A DNA stretch of 64,000 nucleotides, taken from contig OY992833.1 of assembly GCA_963921425.1 (NCBI GenBank), positions 4,156,501 through 4,220,500 of the forward strand, read 5' to 3'. Position 1 is the first letter of the stretch; every line of letters begins with the position of its first letter. The notes below the pieces were generated by a model, which was not told the origin of the DNA, ran no database searches, and saw only the letters and a program-made list of their open reading frames with translations. The stretch comes from Dryas octopetala (Eukaryota > Streptophyta > Magnoliopsida > Rosales > Rosaceae). Below, one piece after another: positions 24,421 to 36,309 of the stretch. The position numbers and the translations under genes are program-made.

Positions 24421-25506
24421 ATAATAATAATCACATATGAAATCGTATAATCAACCCAAAACTCACAATTGAATGCAAGATCTATATATATTGAAACTTT
24501 TGATGACTAAACTCAAAAAAACCATCATGACAAGAAATTGATAATATGTCATAGGGAGCCGACAAGTTAGGGGGAGATCATATATATTGAAATCAAAGTC
24601 ATTCAACAACAAACCTGTAAACTAACAAAATTGATCCAACCCAATTAATAAGAAAACCCCATGATAGCAAGAGACCGGTATAGATAACATATACAGGTGC
24701 AAATATATATATTCTCTTTTCTGTATAGGCACACGAGACATAATTGATCAAAACTTATAATTATATACATAATATATCAAGTATGAGAGCATAATATATA
24801 AGCCAATATTTCGTAAAAGAAACTCATGATTTTGTTCTCGCAATATAGGAACATTCATGATGAATTGAATTGAATCAATGGATTCAAACCTGCATGTCAA
24901 TTCATAGGGTGAAACAAAACAATATGGAAGCATAGAATATGTGTTAGCTTAAACGATTATTAGGTCCCCACTGTGCACAAGATTATGATATACTTCAACC
25001 TGCAGTATCAAAAATACTTCTCCTATATATATATATTAAGTGGAATGAAATAGAAAAGCGTGCTTCTTATTGGAGCCTTTAACTCATGTACCTCGGGTAA
25101 TTCAAAGAAGCAAGCTAGTAAACTCATATGATATATAAGTACTCATCAACTTATTTAGAAAAACTATCAACAATATGTATGCATATATATATAATATATA
25201 TATATATATATAAATTGAATAGCATATAACGAGATATAGGAAAACTAGCAGATATAGAATAGACAGTTGATACCCAACTAAATCTGATCATTCAACGTGA
25301 GAATTAAGCATCCATATTGAAAATACCTATCTCGAAGCACTCGTGTATAGATAAGACACATATCATGGAGGCGCAAGAAGAGTATAACACATAAAATATA
25401 TAAATAGAATTCTAAGATCAAGAGTATTGGTCAAAAGCAACAAGGTTGCACCATATGACTCTTAGATCTAGAGGAGTTTATAAGAGAGACTATCGTGCTG
25501 ATAACG

Positions 25507-25757
25507 TGTTATAAAATAAAGAGAAATGTAGAGAGAACATAAGAGAGAATTGGGGAGGAATCAGAGTGTATTTCTCATTCACATAAGGCCTCTATTTATA
25601 GGCTCTTAGATGACCTGGGATAGACCCTTAAGGTCTCCTATTTTACAATGAATTGGACACCTCTTAATTATGTATACAATTATTCTAGATATATAATACA
25701 GGAAATAAATATTAAACATGATAATGGACAGTCACATAATTAATGATATTTACAACA
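25507..25757 (-). repeat. 5' LTR of the copia-like element
   Basis: 251 bp; sister of 19492-19738. On the minus strand it is followed by CGTTATCAGCACGA, the likely primer binding site. Both LTRs contain CCTCTATTTATAGGCT, which holds a TATTTATA box-like word on the plus strand. Confidence 0.85.
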
Positions 25758-26308
25758 TTTAGGACGTTATAAATATATAATACATGAGAAGTATAACAAA
25801 AACAGCTTGCAGATTGCAGGGAAGGAAGCGGTTAGACTCTCATTGCTTCCAATCTGTCTAATACTTTTTCTGATATTGTGAAATTGAAGAGAAATTACGG
25901 AAAAATTGGAAAAAATTGACAAAATTATCAAAATATATCCTGGTAGTGTATTAAATTTTGAACCTTGAAAAAAGTGAAAATTTCAAAATTTCATACCCTG
26001 ATAGTAACTAGTAACTAATCAAAAAATCTTATGCAAGTTTGAGATAATAGGAGAAATAAATTTCACATGAAGTATGTTTGACAAATGCAAGAAAACCATA
26101 AAAGATGGAGTTGGAGAATAAGGCCCAAAAGTTTTGTTTAATAAAAAAAAAGTAATAAGAAATAAAGCAGATTAAAGTCTCTAGCTAGAAAAGTCATGGT
26201 AAGGACCGTAAGGTTAATCAAACAAAGAAAAATCATCGTGGCCAAAAATTTAAAATAAACAAAGAAAAGTCATGACAGGTGATGAGGTTTAAGTTTAGGG
26301 GTAATATA
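25758..26308. other. Spacer between the copia-like element and hAT copy D
   Basis: AT-rich with no recognisable motif. It ends with GTAATATA, the left target duplicate of the next hAT. Confidence 0.5.
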
Positions 26309-26882
26309 TAGGGATGGGTTCGGTCCGGTTACTGAACCGAGAACCTCAAACCGGCAACCGACCGGACCCCCCTCGGATGCCCCTTTTGGTTACCGAGACT
26401 GGAACCGAAATGCCGATAAACCAGCACTCGGTCGGACCGGCATTTCGGGTCGGCTCGGCTCGGTATGGGCCTTGATCGGCTTGAGTTAAGAGAGAGAGAG
26501 AGAGAGAGAGAGGGAGAAGAGCAAGGGAACATAGAGATGCCATCGGAGGTTGAACTGGGTGGCTTCGATTCGCCGCCTTGGGGAGTCGTCAGCGTGAGGG
26601 AAAGGTACCAAAATGACCGGCTCGATGAAAGGAATGAGTTTTGGGTGGTGGGAAGTCGCGAAGCCGTCGAAGCACAGAGATCGCCGACAAAGGGCTCGGC
26701 TCTACCTCAGCTCAGGTTGCCGCGATCCTTGCCTTTCTTGAAAATCAAAACACATGGGCAAAGAGAGGAGGGAGAGGCGAGCATTTCAGAGGTGGTCTCG
26801 CCTCCATTAGCCGCCGGACGACAGTGTATCGTCGATCAAAGGCACGGCGAGAGAGAGAGAGAGCGTGACGTCGGAGAGAGAG

Positions 26883-29868
26883 TGACAGGACTGCCCCCGG
26901 ATTTCACCCTGAAACCCGGAGAGGTCCTGCGGGAATCCAAAATCAAGGAAAATCCTACCGAAAATTCGGCAGAACCTCCCCTGAAAATGGACTAACCCAA
27001 AATTTCAAAACCTGTCAAAAGCACTTCTAAGTCTTTCAGCCACCTCAACCACAAGCACATAAGGGTCTCAGACCCGTCCAAAGATAAATACAACTAATTT
27101 TCATAGGTTATCAGAGCCATTCTAGATTTTATCTTTATACAAATAGCATTAAAAGGAAACTCTAAAAGCCTACAAGGTCTTCAAACGCTTTCAAAGTGCC
27201 TCGACGTTCTTCTTGGCTCGACCGCTCGTACCTGGGGAAATTTTTAAAACAAAAAAAGACGTGAGAGAAAAATCTCAGTGAGTGGACATAGAAGTTTTAA
27301 TAGCATGTAGTTTTTCGTAAACTCTAAATTTGATTTTTCCTCTAGAATTTCCCAATTTTAAAACATTTTCACAAATCCCTTTTTTTTTAAATCATCTCAA
27401 AACTGTAAATCAAACTCTGAAAAACACATAATACTTTGAAGCTGTAAAATTATTAAAACCTCTAAAATAAAATACACTGCCTTAATGAAATTGTCATTTA
27501 AAACGTTTACTGGTGTAATATATTTTCTCAAAATACTTCCCAACTGAAAACTCACGCCACACTAGTACCCGGAAAACTGCTGGTCATACACTGCCGAGTC
27601 ATCTCTAGGCAAGTGCAGAGCAAATATACACCTGTGCTGGTCATACACCGCCGAGTCATCTCTAGGCGAGTGCAGAGCAATTGTATACCTGTGCTGGTCA
27701 TACACTGCCGAGTCATCTCTAGGCAAGTGCAGAGCAATTATGTACCTGTGCTGGTCATACACCGCCGAGTCATCTCTAGGCGAGTGCAGAGCAATTATGT
27801 ACCTGTGCTGGTCATACACCGCCGAGTCATCTCTAGGCGAGTGCAGAGCAATTATGTACCTGTGCTGGTCATACACCGCCGAGTCATCTCTAGGCAAGTG
27901 CAGAGCAATTATGTACCTGTGCTGGTCATACACCGCCGAGTCATCTCTAGGCGAGTGCAGAGCAATTATGTACCTGTGCTGGTCATACACAGCCGAGTCA
28001 TCTCTAGGCGAGTGCAGAGCAATATTTACCTGCTGAAGGGGGTACTAATATGACGGTTTAAAACTACTCATTTATCTTCATAAAATTCGTAACTCAAAAC
28101 CATATTTCTATTTTCAAGACTCGTGATAACCAAATAATAAAATCATAATTTAAGAAAACACTTCCAAATCAAAGATCCAATTCAACTGCTATTATCTCTC
28201 AAACAAATTCAGTAACCAGATGAAGAAATCATGAATTTAGAAAAGCATTTGCAAATTTAAGTCCACTCACAGTGAAAAGTCCTAGCTTTGATCCTCCATC
28301 GGATCGTCACGAGTCACAGCCGTGTCGCCTATAAAATAAGAAATCAAATAAATACAATTAGTTCCGACTCGAGACACTTAAATATAAATATGTTCTCAAC
28401 TTACACCCGACTCTCAATCTAACTCGACGATTCCCAACATCTACTCGTAGATCCAAACCTCCTCCATAAACACTTCAAAAGCTCCTCGGCTCAGCCTAAC
28501 CACAAACAACATAACCTAGATCGATAACCCACTCCACAAAGTAGTCCCAAATACTCATGAAATCATGGAATATTCACAGGGGTTCGAAATCACAATTGTT
28601 GCTGCGCTAAGGTGGCTGTTTCCAGCCCAAAATTAACCGAAATACAAAAACTTCTTAAAAATTTCTCATTCGTTCAAATCTAGTATTAAATTTTTTGGGT
28701 TTCCTAAAGATGGGATTGTCCAAACCACACCAAAGTTACCCCAAGCTTCAGCCAACCCTCAGCAAACCCGAAATGGGTTCCAACTTGTAAATCAAACTTC
28801 CCAAAACTCAAATTTCTCTAAATTTATTCTAAATTTCTGGTTCTACACATCATATGAGGTTCTTAGAGATGTAATTGTATAAGAAACAACAATAATGGCC
28901 TCTAATTCTGAGATTCAAAGAGAACCCGAAATTGGCCTTAAACCCAAGATTTTTCATTTCCACTAAAATTCAAAATTTAACAACCAACTCAGAAGAAAAA
29001 GGGAGGCCCATACCTAAATGAGAAAACCCACTAAAAATCCTCTAAGATTCGTGGTGAAAACTGGCCGAAAATTTGAAGAATTAAGGCCGGCGTCTCTGTG
29101 AGAGTTCTCTGAGCAGGGGTCGCACAGGGGGGCTGGGCTAACTGGAGGAGGAGCTGACGAGCTGGCCGGCGTCGGGGAGGCACGCCGGTGACCTCAGGTG
29201 ACTGGAGATAGCTGGGCGAAGAGAGAGGCAATGGCTGAGGGTTTTCTGGCTTGTTCCCTGCGCGAGTGTTGGCTGATGAAGGGAGTGGCGGGGAGTGGTG
29301 GTTGGCTTGTGAGGGTCACGCCGGTGAGGTCGGGTCGGTGAGGGGTGGTCGACGGCCAGGTGGTGGTGCTGGTGGTCGACTGGTGCAGGGGTGGTTGCGG
29401 GGGAAGAGAAGACCGAGCCAGAGAGTGTGCGGGGAGAGAGAAATAAAAAGAGAGAGAGAGAGAGAGAGAGAATATACCAGAAAATTCTAGAGAAATATAT
29501 CAGAAAAAATTTTCTGATTTTTGGTTATTTAAAATCCCACTTTTATAAATTTACAAAATTTCCCCTCACTTCACACGCCCGTATCTTCCAAACCGTAACT
29601 CAGATCGAAGCGTGCTACGTGTCTATGAACTCGGGGGATCGAAACCTATCTAACGGACCGGAAGTCAAAATCGAAAACCCATTCTTTTTAAAAGTCAACT
29701 TTTGGTCAAGCTTAAATTAAAACAAAAATAAATCAAAACCCTTTTTATTTTCCAAATAAATATCAAAATCTTTAAAATACAATCCAACATCCTTTTAAAA
29801 CAATCTCTTAAAACATAGTTAAATAAAAATTTAAATTTTCTAGTGAAAATTTGGGTCGGGTCGTTACA
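26883..29868 (-). repeat. 3' LTR of the gag-only element (2986 bp)
   Basis: It starts TGACAGGACTGCC and ends GGGTCGTTACA on the plus strand. It contains eight copies of a 57-bp tandem repeat and an (AG)n tract near 29450. It is 161 bp longer than its sister, which equals three repeat units less a longer AG tract in the other LTR. Confidence 0.92.
27580..28031. repeat. 57-bp tandem array in the 3' LTR, eight copies
   Basis: CTGGTCATACACCGCCGAGT starts at 27580, 27637, 27694, 27751, 27808, 27865, 27922 and 27979, an exact 57-bp step. The step is a multiple of three, so open frames run through it on both strands, but they encode only a repetitive 19-residue unit and are not genes. Confidence 0.95.
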
Positions 29869-29869
29869 A

Positions 29870-29882
29870 CCTTCCCCCCTTA
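29870..29882 (-). other. Polypurine tract of the gag-only element
   Basis: The plus strand reads CCTTCCCCCCTT just inside the LTR end, so the minus strand has AAGGGGGGAAGG next to TGTAACG. The adjoining AAATTTCGAGGACGAAATT is the usual gypsy context. This fixes the orientation. Confidence 0.85.
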
Positions 29883-30236
29883 AAAAATTTCGTCCTCGAA
29901 ATTTAGTAAAAAAAATCTTTGATTTATGTGAATTGTTGTTGCAAACTTCTTATCGCCCTTCACATCGAACCTCATTTCAACCATAAGTTAAAATATGCGT
30001 GGATTTTGGCATTTACTTCCATTCGAGAAAACCAAAGATATTTAAACTAAAGAAATCGCTCCACAACGAACCTAAATAAATTATGTAAGCCTCAAAAATC
30101 ACAACTTGAAAACGTGATAGAAACGCCAGGCCCTAGATAAATTTTTCAGGGATAACACCATTACGAAGTAAATCAATTTAAAACCTTCAAATCATTTGAA
30201 AACCACTCTAACCCACAAATCAATAAGGATTATCTC
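29883..30236. other. Non-coding internal sequence between gag and polypurine tract
   Basis: About 350 bp with no ORF; only a small internal tail remains where about 4 kb of pol would normally lie. Confidence 0.6.
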
Positions 30237-31619
30237 TTATAGACAATCAAAACAAGAATACGTGACACTCAAGTGTGTGTGTGTGTGTGTCCCAGAGTCT
30301 ATCAAAAATTTTGCATTATGACCAAGGATGGATAACGTACCCATGATGACATCCGGTGAAGCTAAAGCGTCCTGTTGCATCATGGCGAAGACTCTGCCCT
30401 GGGTCCTAGGGCGTCCTGGCTGGCCCCTCTGCTGTCCTCCACCTCTACTGATATGGCTAGACTGGGCTCCACTATTAGACGTAGCACCCGCAGTCTGTAC
30501 GGCTCTTTGCCCCTGACTCTGGGCCCCTGAAGTCTGTCCCAGAGGGAGGGCTGAACCTGAAACTCCACTATCCCTCTGGTGAAAAGTCGGGCAATCCTTC
30601 ATGAAATGCCCTACTTGCCCACAACGAAAACAACCCATGCTTCCTCTCTGGCACACCCCATCGTGGTATTTTTCACAAAGATTACATCTCGGACGATTTG
30701 TCCTAAGGGTTCGACTATCCTGGGATTCACTCAATCGTGCTATGCTACGAGCTGAGCTACCCGCTGACTGATGGCCAGAACTCTGACTGTGTCCAAAACC
30801 TCGACTACCTCCTGAGTCATGTCTAACACCTCTAAAATCACCACTTCCTGAAGAACCTGAACTGAAACTGCCTCTCTTGGATGGTCCCTGACTAGGGCCA
30901 CTCACAAAAGTATTCTGGTGAGGGCGACGTCTCGCCTCACTCCTATTCCGCTCCGCTAAAGCTCTCTCCACCCTCATGGCAGCATCCCGCAATGAACTAA
31001 AGGTGGAGTGGTTAGCTGCAGTAACCACTGTGCGGATAGAGTCTCTCAGACCCTCCTCAAATCTCGAGCATCTATCTACCTCATCTGCGACAAGTGCTGG
31101 ACAAAACCTGGAAAGCTCAGTGAATTTTCTCTCATACTCTGTTACTGACATAGATCCCTGTCTAAGCCTCAGGAATTCGGCCCTCTTCTCATCGCAATAA
31201 ACACGCGGATAATACTTCTCGTAAAAGACTCTCCTAAATCTATCCCAAGTGACCTCCGCCGCGACGAGTCCTAATCGCTCGGAATCCCACCAATGATAAG
31301 CGTCACCCACCAGCAAGAAAGTAGCCAAGACTAACTTCCGGTCATCGGGGCATCCCATAACCTCAAAAATCCTCTCGAGTTGTATCATCCACTCGTTAGC
31401 TATACTGGGATCCGAAGTACCTGAGAAATTCGAGGCCCCCAACTTACGAGCACGCTCAATGCTATACTCTCCCTCAGGAAAAGCCCTAGTGCGAACGGCA
31501 GTAGTCACCGCCTCGGCTAGCCTATCAATAGACTGCTCGAAACCTTGTGTCGTCTCATCGACACCTTCTGCTACCCTATGGTGGGTCCCCGGTGGTCGGC
31601 CACGTCGTCGAGGAGGCAT
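30237..31619 (-). CDS. Gag polyprotein, cut off in the protease (460 aa)
   Basis: The frame opens with MPPRRRGRPPG just inside the 5' LTR and primer site. A retrotransposon gag domain spans roughly residues 75-205 (WMIQLERIF, AYHWWD, EFLRLRQGSMSVTEYERKF). A Ser/Gly/Arg-rich linker follows, then one zinc knuckle CFRCGQVGHFMKDC of the CX2CX4HX4C type. It coats and packages element RNA in virus-like particles. The protease active-site strand FLIDSGT appears near residue 440, but then the frame runs into a (GT)n microsatellite (30276-30290), giving HTHTH and a stop 12 codons later. The uninterrupted gag frame in an otherwise pol-less element is notable. Confidence 0.9.
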   Translation of the reverse strand: MPPRRRGRPPGTHHRVAEGVDETTQGFEQSIDRLAEAVTTAVRTRAFPEGEYSIERARKLGASNFSGTSDPSIANEWMIQLERIFEVMGCPDDRKLVLATFLLVGDAYHWWDSERLGLVAAEVTWDRFRRVFYEKYYPRVYCDEKRAEFLRLRQGSMSVTEYERKFTELSRFCPALVADEVDRCSRFEEGLRDSIRTVVTAANHSTFSSLRDAAMRVERALAERNRSEARRRPHQNTFVSGPSQGPSKRGSFSSGSSGSGDFRGVRHDSGGSRGFGHSQSSGHQSAGSSARSIARLSESQDSRTLRTNRPRCNLCEKYHDGVCQRGSMGCFRCGQVGHFMKDCPTFHQRDSGVSGSALPLGQTSGAQSQGQRAVQTAGATSNSGAQSSHISRGGGQQRGQPGRPRTQGRVFAMMQQDALASPDVIMGTLSILGHNAKFLIDSGTHTHTHLSVTYSCFDCL

Positions 31620-31698
31620 AATACCTATAAGAAAACCAAACTCTTATCAATAATGGGGATGCACATTCAGTGCAGAATTGAGGAATCTAAAACCTAGT

Positions 31699-31710
31699 GC
31701 TCTGATACCA
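31699..31710 (-). other. Primer binding site (initiator tRNA-Met type)
   Basis: The minus strand reads TGGTATCAGAGC three bases inside the 5' LTR, matching the 3' end complement of plant initiator tRNA-Met as used by many plant LTR elements. Confidence 0.85.
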
Positions 31711-31713
31711 AGT

Positions 31714-34104
31714 TGACAGGACTGCCCCCGGATTTCACCCTGAAACCCGGAGAGGTCCTGCGGGAATCCAAAATCAAGGAAAATCCTACCGAAAATTCGG
31801 CAGAACCTCCCCTGAAAATGGACTAACCCAAAATTTCAAAACCTGTCAAAAGCACTTCTAAGTCTTTCAGCCACCTCAACCACAAGCACATAAGGGTCTC
31901 AGACCCGTCCAAAGATAAATACAACTAATTTTCATAGGTTATCAGAGTCATTCTAGATTTTATCTTTATACAAATAGCATTAAAAGGAAACTCTAAAAGC
32001 CTACAAGGTCTTCACACGCTTTCAAAGTGCCTCGACGTTCTTCTTGGCTCGACCGCTCGTACCTGGGGAAATTTTTAAAACAAAAAAAGACGTGAGAGAA
32101 AAATCTCAGTGAGTGGACATAGAAGTTTTAATAGCATGTAGTTTTTCGTAAACTCTAAATTTGATTTTTCCTCTAGAATTTCCCAATTTTAAAACATTTT
32201 CACAAATCCTTTTTTTTTTAAATCATCTCAAAACTGTAAATCAAACTCTGAAAAACACATAATACTTTGAAGCTGTAAAATTATTAAAACCTCTAAAATA
32301 AAATACACTGCCTTAATGAAATTGTCATTTAAAATGTTTACTGGTGTAATATATTTTCTCAAAATACTTCCCAACTGAAAACTCACGCCACACTAGTACC
32401 CGGGAAACTGCTGGTCATACACTGCCGAGTTATCTCTAGGCAAGTGCAGAGCAAATATACACCTGTGCTGGTCATACACCGCCGAGTCATCTCTAGGCGA
32501 GTGCAGAGCAATTGTATACCTGTGCTGGTCATACACTGCCGAGTCATCTCTAGGCAAGTGCAGAGCAATTATGTACCTGTGCTGGTCATACACCGCCGAG
32601 TCATCTCTAGGCGAGTGCAGAGCAATTATGTACCTGTGCTGGTCATACACAGCCGAGTCATCTCTAGGCGAGTGCAGAGCAATATTTACCTGCTGAAGGG
32701 GGTACTAATATGACGGTTTAAAACTACTCATTTATCTTCATAAAATTCGTAACTCAAAACCATATTTCTATTTTCAAGACTCGTGATAACCAAATAATAA
32801 AATCATAATTTAAGAAAACACTTCCAAATCAAAGATCCAATTCAACTGCTATTATCTCTCAAACAAATTCAGTAACCAGATGAAGAAATCATGAATTTAG
32901 AAAAGCATTTGCAAATTTAAGTCCACTCACAGTGAAAAGTCCTAGCTTTGATCCTCCATCGGATCGTCACGAGTCACAGCCGTGTCGCCTATAAAATAAG
33001 AAATCAAATAAATACAATTAGTTCCGACTCGAGACACTTAAATATAAATATGTTCTCAACTTACACCCGACTCTCAATCTAACTCGACGATTCCCAACAT
33101 CTACTCGTAGATCCAAACCTCCTCCATAAACACTTCAAAAGCTCCTCGGCTCAGCCTAACCACAAACAACATAACCTAGATCGATAACCCACTCCACAAA
33201 GTAGTCCCAAATACTCATGAAATCATGGAATATTCACAGGGGTTCGAAATCACAATTGTTGCTGCGCTAAGGTGGCTGTTTCCAGCCCAAAATTAACCGA
33301 AATACAAAAACTTCTTAAAAATTTCTCATTCGTTCAAATCTAGTATTAAATTTTTTGGGTTTCCTAAAGATGGGATTGTCCAAACCACACCAAAGTTACC
33401 CCAAGCTTCAGCCAACCCTCAGCAAACCCGAAATGGGTTCCAACTTGTAAATCAAACTTCCCAAAACTCAAATTTCTCTAAATTTATTCTAAATTTCTGG
33501 TTCTACACATCATATGAGGTTCTTAGAGATGTAATTGTATAAGAAACAACAATAATGGCCTCTAATTCTGAGATTCAAAGAGAACCCGAAATTGGCCTTA
33601 AACCCAAGATTTTTCATTTCCACTAAAATTCAAAATTTAACAACCAACTCAGAAGAAAAAGGGAGGCCCATACCTAAATGAGAAAACCCACTAAAAATCC
33701 TCTAAGATTCGTGGTGAAAACTGGCCGAAAATTTGAAGAATTAAGGCCGGCGTCTCTGTGAGAGTTCTCTGAGCAGGGGTCGCACAGGGGGGCTGGGCTA
33801 ACTGGAGGAGGAGCTGACGAGCTGGCCGGCGTCGGGGTGGCACGCCGGTGACCTCAGGTGACTGGAGATAGCTGGGCGAAAAGAGAGGCAACGGCTGAGG
33901 GTTTTCTGGCTTGTTCCCTGCGCGAGTGTTGGCTGATGAAGGGAGTGGCGGGGAGTGGTGGTTGGCTTGTGAGGGTCACGCCGGTGAGGTCGGGTCGGTG
34001 AGGGGTGGTCGACGGCGAGGTGGTGGTGCTGGTGGTCGACTGGTGCAGGGGTGGTTGCGGGGGAAGAGAAGACCGAGCCATAGAGTGTGCGGGGAGAGAG
34101 AAAT

Positions 34105-34145
<41 letters not shown>

Positions 34146-34538
34146 ACCAGAAAATTCTAGAGAAATAGATCAGAAAAAATTTTCTGATTTTTGGTTATTT
34201 AAAATCCCACTTTTATAAATTTACAAAATTTCCCCTCACTTCACACGCCCGTATCTTCCAAACCGTAACTCAGATCGAAGCGTGCTACGTGTCTATGAAC
34301 TCGGGGGATCGAAACCTATCTAACGGACCGGAAGTCAAAATCGAAAACCCATTCTTTTTAAAAGTCAACTTTTGGTCAAGCTTAAATTAAAACAAAAATA
34401 AATCAAAACCCTTTTTATTTTCCAAATAAATATCAAAATCTTTAAAATACAATCCAACATCCTTTTAAAACAATCTCTTAAAACATAGTTAAATAAAAAT
34501 TTAAATTTTCTAGTGAAAATTTGGGTCGGGTCGTTACA
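31714..34538 (-). repeat. 5' LTR of the gag-only element (2825 bp)
   Basis: Sister of 26883-29868. It has five copies of the 57-bp unit instead of eight and a longer AG run near 34107-34140. Substitutions seen include CCGGAAAAC/CCGGGAAAC, GGGGAGGCACG/GGGGTGGCACG and GGCCAGGTGG/GGCGAGGTGG. Confidence 0.92.
32411..32695. repeat. 57-bp tandem array in the 5' LTR, five copies
   Basis: Starts at 32411, 32468, 32525, 32582 and 32639. First, second, third and last units match the corresponding variant units of the other LTR, so the difference lies in the middle units of the array. Confidence 0.95.
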
Positions 34539-35505
34539 GAGAGAAAGGGAAAGTGAGAAATGAGAGAGAAAGGGGGAGTGTTGGCAGGAGAGAGAAGAGA
34601 AGATTAAAAACTAAAAATAAAATGTTTTAAAAATCCATTAAAAATTTAGACAATAGGGTATTTTGGGGTTTGGACTTTGGGGTTTGGGTGGGGTTTAGGG
34701 TTTGGACTTTGGGGTTTAGAGTTTTTACTTTGTATTACATATGTTTTATAATTTATATAAAACATTTTATATAATGCATTTATAAACCCTAAACATTTAT
34801 ATAGACTATAGTTATTAGTTATAGACTATTATCATATTATAGCATACTAAACATTTCTATAGACTATAGTTATTAGTTATATACCAACTATAAATCATTG
34901 AATTATTATCAATTATAGTCTTAGGGTATATGGTATATAAATATAGGATATAATAATCCTTATAGTGTATATGATTTTAAAATTTTAAAATACACAATAG
35001 GGTTTAGGGTATGAGATATAGGAATAGGATATAGAGTTTAGTATTTAGTTTATAGTTATATGATATAAATTGTTTAGAATATGGTATAATATTAGTTTAG
35101 GGTATTTGTAATTAGTTTTTATATAGAAATGTATTATATAAATTAAAAAAACATATAAATTATTAATTATGGGGTTTAGGGTATAGAAAGGGTTTAGGGT
35201 TTATAAATTTATATATTTTTTATATAAATTAGAGAAAGTTATATAAATGTATTATAGAAAGGTATTTTAGGGTATAGAAATGTATAAAAATGTAATATTT
35301 AAATTAAATGTTATATATACTCGGTTCGGTAAACCAGCGGTTCTAGGATCTGAGAACTGGAACCGGAACCGAACATACCGGTTCGGTTGGCAAACCGAGA
35401 TCTCGGTACGGTTCCTCTCCAGTATGGTTATTTTTGGCATCAGTTGAAGCGGTTTCGGGTACGATCTCGGTTTTTCGGTCAAACCAACCCAGCCCTAGTA
35501 ATATA

Positions 35506-35762
35506 TACCAAAATGGATGCATGAATATGTTTTGGCAGCAGCGATTTATTTTGACCGTGTACTTTTCAATTTTCATAGATAAGCAAATGGGAAAAACATG
35601 ATCAACTAAATGCTTTTCCTCCATGTGGATTTGGAATTCCATCGAGATGAATTGACACCCATTGGCACTGGGAAATTTTGACACCTACTGTCGGCCGGTG
35701 GAATGTTTACATGTTTTACATATTTTGGGAGTCGAGACAAAAGTCAAAACAAATATAAAGTT
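35506..35762. other. Spacer between hAT copy D and the MITE
   Basis: No recognisable motif. It ends in TATAAAGTT (35754-35762), the left target duplicate of the MITE. Confidence 0.5.
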
Positions 35763-36129
35763 GGATTAAATACAAAAATGGTCCACGAACTTTACAGTGA
35801 ATCTCAATTTGGTCCACTATCTATAAAAAAGTGTTAATTTGGTCCACGAACTTTGTAAGTTGTATCAAAGCAGTACAAACGTTAACTTCCATCGAAAAAT
35901 TTAACGAAAACTGGTCATGTGCACAGCAAGTGACCACATTTTCAGAGGCATTTTCGTCCGTTCATCACATTTTCATGTGACCAATTTCGTTAATTTTTTG
36001 ATAAAAGTTAGCGTTTGTGCTGCTTTGGTACAATTTGGAAAGTTTGTGGACCAAATTGACACTTTTTATAGTTAGTGGATTAAATTGAGACTCATTGTAA
36101 AGTTTGTGGACCATTTTTGTATTTAACCC
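35763..36129. mobile_element. Palindromic MITE, Mutator-like (TSD TATAAAGTT)
   Basis: The two halves are imperfect inverted repeats. The element starts GGATTAAATACAAAAATGG and ends CCATTTTTGTATTTAACCC, with GGTCCACGAACTTT / AAAGTTTGTGGACC and AATTTGGTCC / GGACCAAATT inside. TATAAAGTT flanks both sides (35754-35762, 36130-36138). A 9-bp duplication fits Mutator-like elements. It is 367 bp and non-coding. A 23-bp remnant of its right end sits at the same place before the intact terpene synthase (44583-44605). Confidence 0.88.
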
Positions 36130-36309
36130 TATAAAGTTTAGGAGAGACACCTACAAGTTGCTTTCACTACAGTAGCTACATATTTTTCAATAAATAGCTA
36201 GCAAGCATTGCTATTCGACTCACTCACTCCAGCTAGCCTAACTTTCAAGTGACCCAAGTTTCAGCATATCAATTAATTAGCTCAAAGCCTCAAACCCACT
36301 ACAAAAAAA

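Larger units (their letters stand above)
19492..25757 (-). mobile_element. Non-coding copia-like LTR retroelement with short LTRs (TSD TTTAG)
   Basis: Near-identical direct repeats at 19492-19738 and 25507-25757 begin TGTTATAAAAT and end TTACAACA; TTTAG flanks the element on both sides (25758-25762 on the right). A purine tract AAGGGGAG on the minus strand abuts the 19738 LTR, and a primer-site-like TTATCAGCACGA on the minus strand abuts the other. The element therefore reads right to left. The segment 19760-20180 (minus) resembles the familiar non-coding zone between pol and the 3' LTR of many plant copia elements (GTCCCATTGGGTTTTTCC). No gag or pol reading frame exists in the 5.8-kb interior, so it must rely on enzymes from elsewhere. 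It is not a TRIM, because it is far too long. Confidence 0.85.
26883..34538 (-). mobile_element. Gag-only Ty3/gypsy-like LTR element (TR-GAG type), TSD GAGAG
   Basis: Two long LTRs (26883-29868 and 31714-34538) enclose only 1845 bp. The LTRs read TGTAACGACCCG...CCTGTCA on the minus strand; GAGAG flanks both sides (26878-26882, 34539-34543). The initiator-Met-type primer site TGGTATCAGAGC (minus, 31710-31699) and a polypurine tract GGGGGGAAGG (minus, near 29870-29880) are both in place. The interior carries one gag gene that stops within the protease. No reverse transcriptase or integrase is left, so movement would need enzymes from a related element. About a dozen substitutions separate the LTRs by eye (roughly 0.4%), so the insertion is young. 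Confidence 0.92.
26309..35497. mobile_element. hAT-like non-autonomous element, family 2 (TSD GTAATATA), split by an LTR element
   Basis: The termini TAGGGATGGGTTCGG and (right end reversed) TAGGGCTGGGTTGG are inverted. GTAATATA flanks both ends (26301-26308, 35498-35505). TAGGG-type ends with an 8-bp duplication fit hAT. Subterminal words CGGTTCGGT / ACCGAACC are dense at both ends. Without the nested LTR element the hAT is about 1.5 kb and encodes no transposase. Its interior contains an AG run that the LTR element used as target. Confidence 0.85.

Noticed and set aside
27580..28031. Regular repeats that could suggest a CRISPR array
   Set aside because: Repeats are contiguous with no unique spacers, lie in an LTR and in a eukaryotic genome.
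27562..28053. ORFs on both strands with 19-residue repeats
   Set aside because: The 57-bp repeat length is a multiple of three, so open frames appear by construction; the array is in an LTR and varies in copy number.
29031..29490. Gly/Pro-rich ORFs, repeated at 33691-34168
   Set aside because: They are the same LTR segment twice, changed by indels between sisters, and carry no domain.
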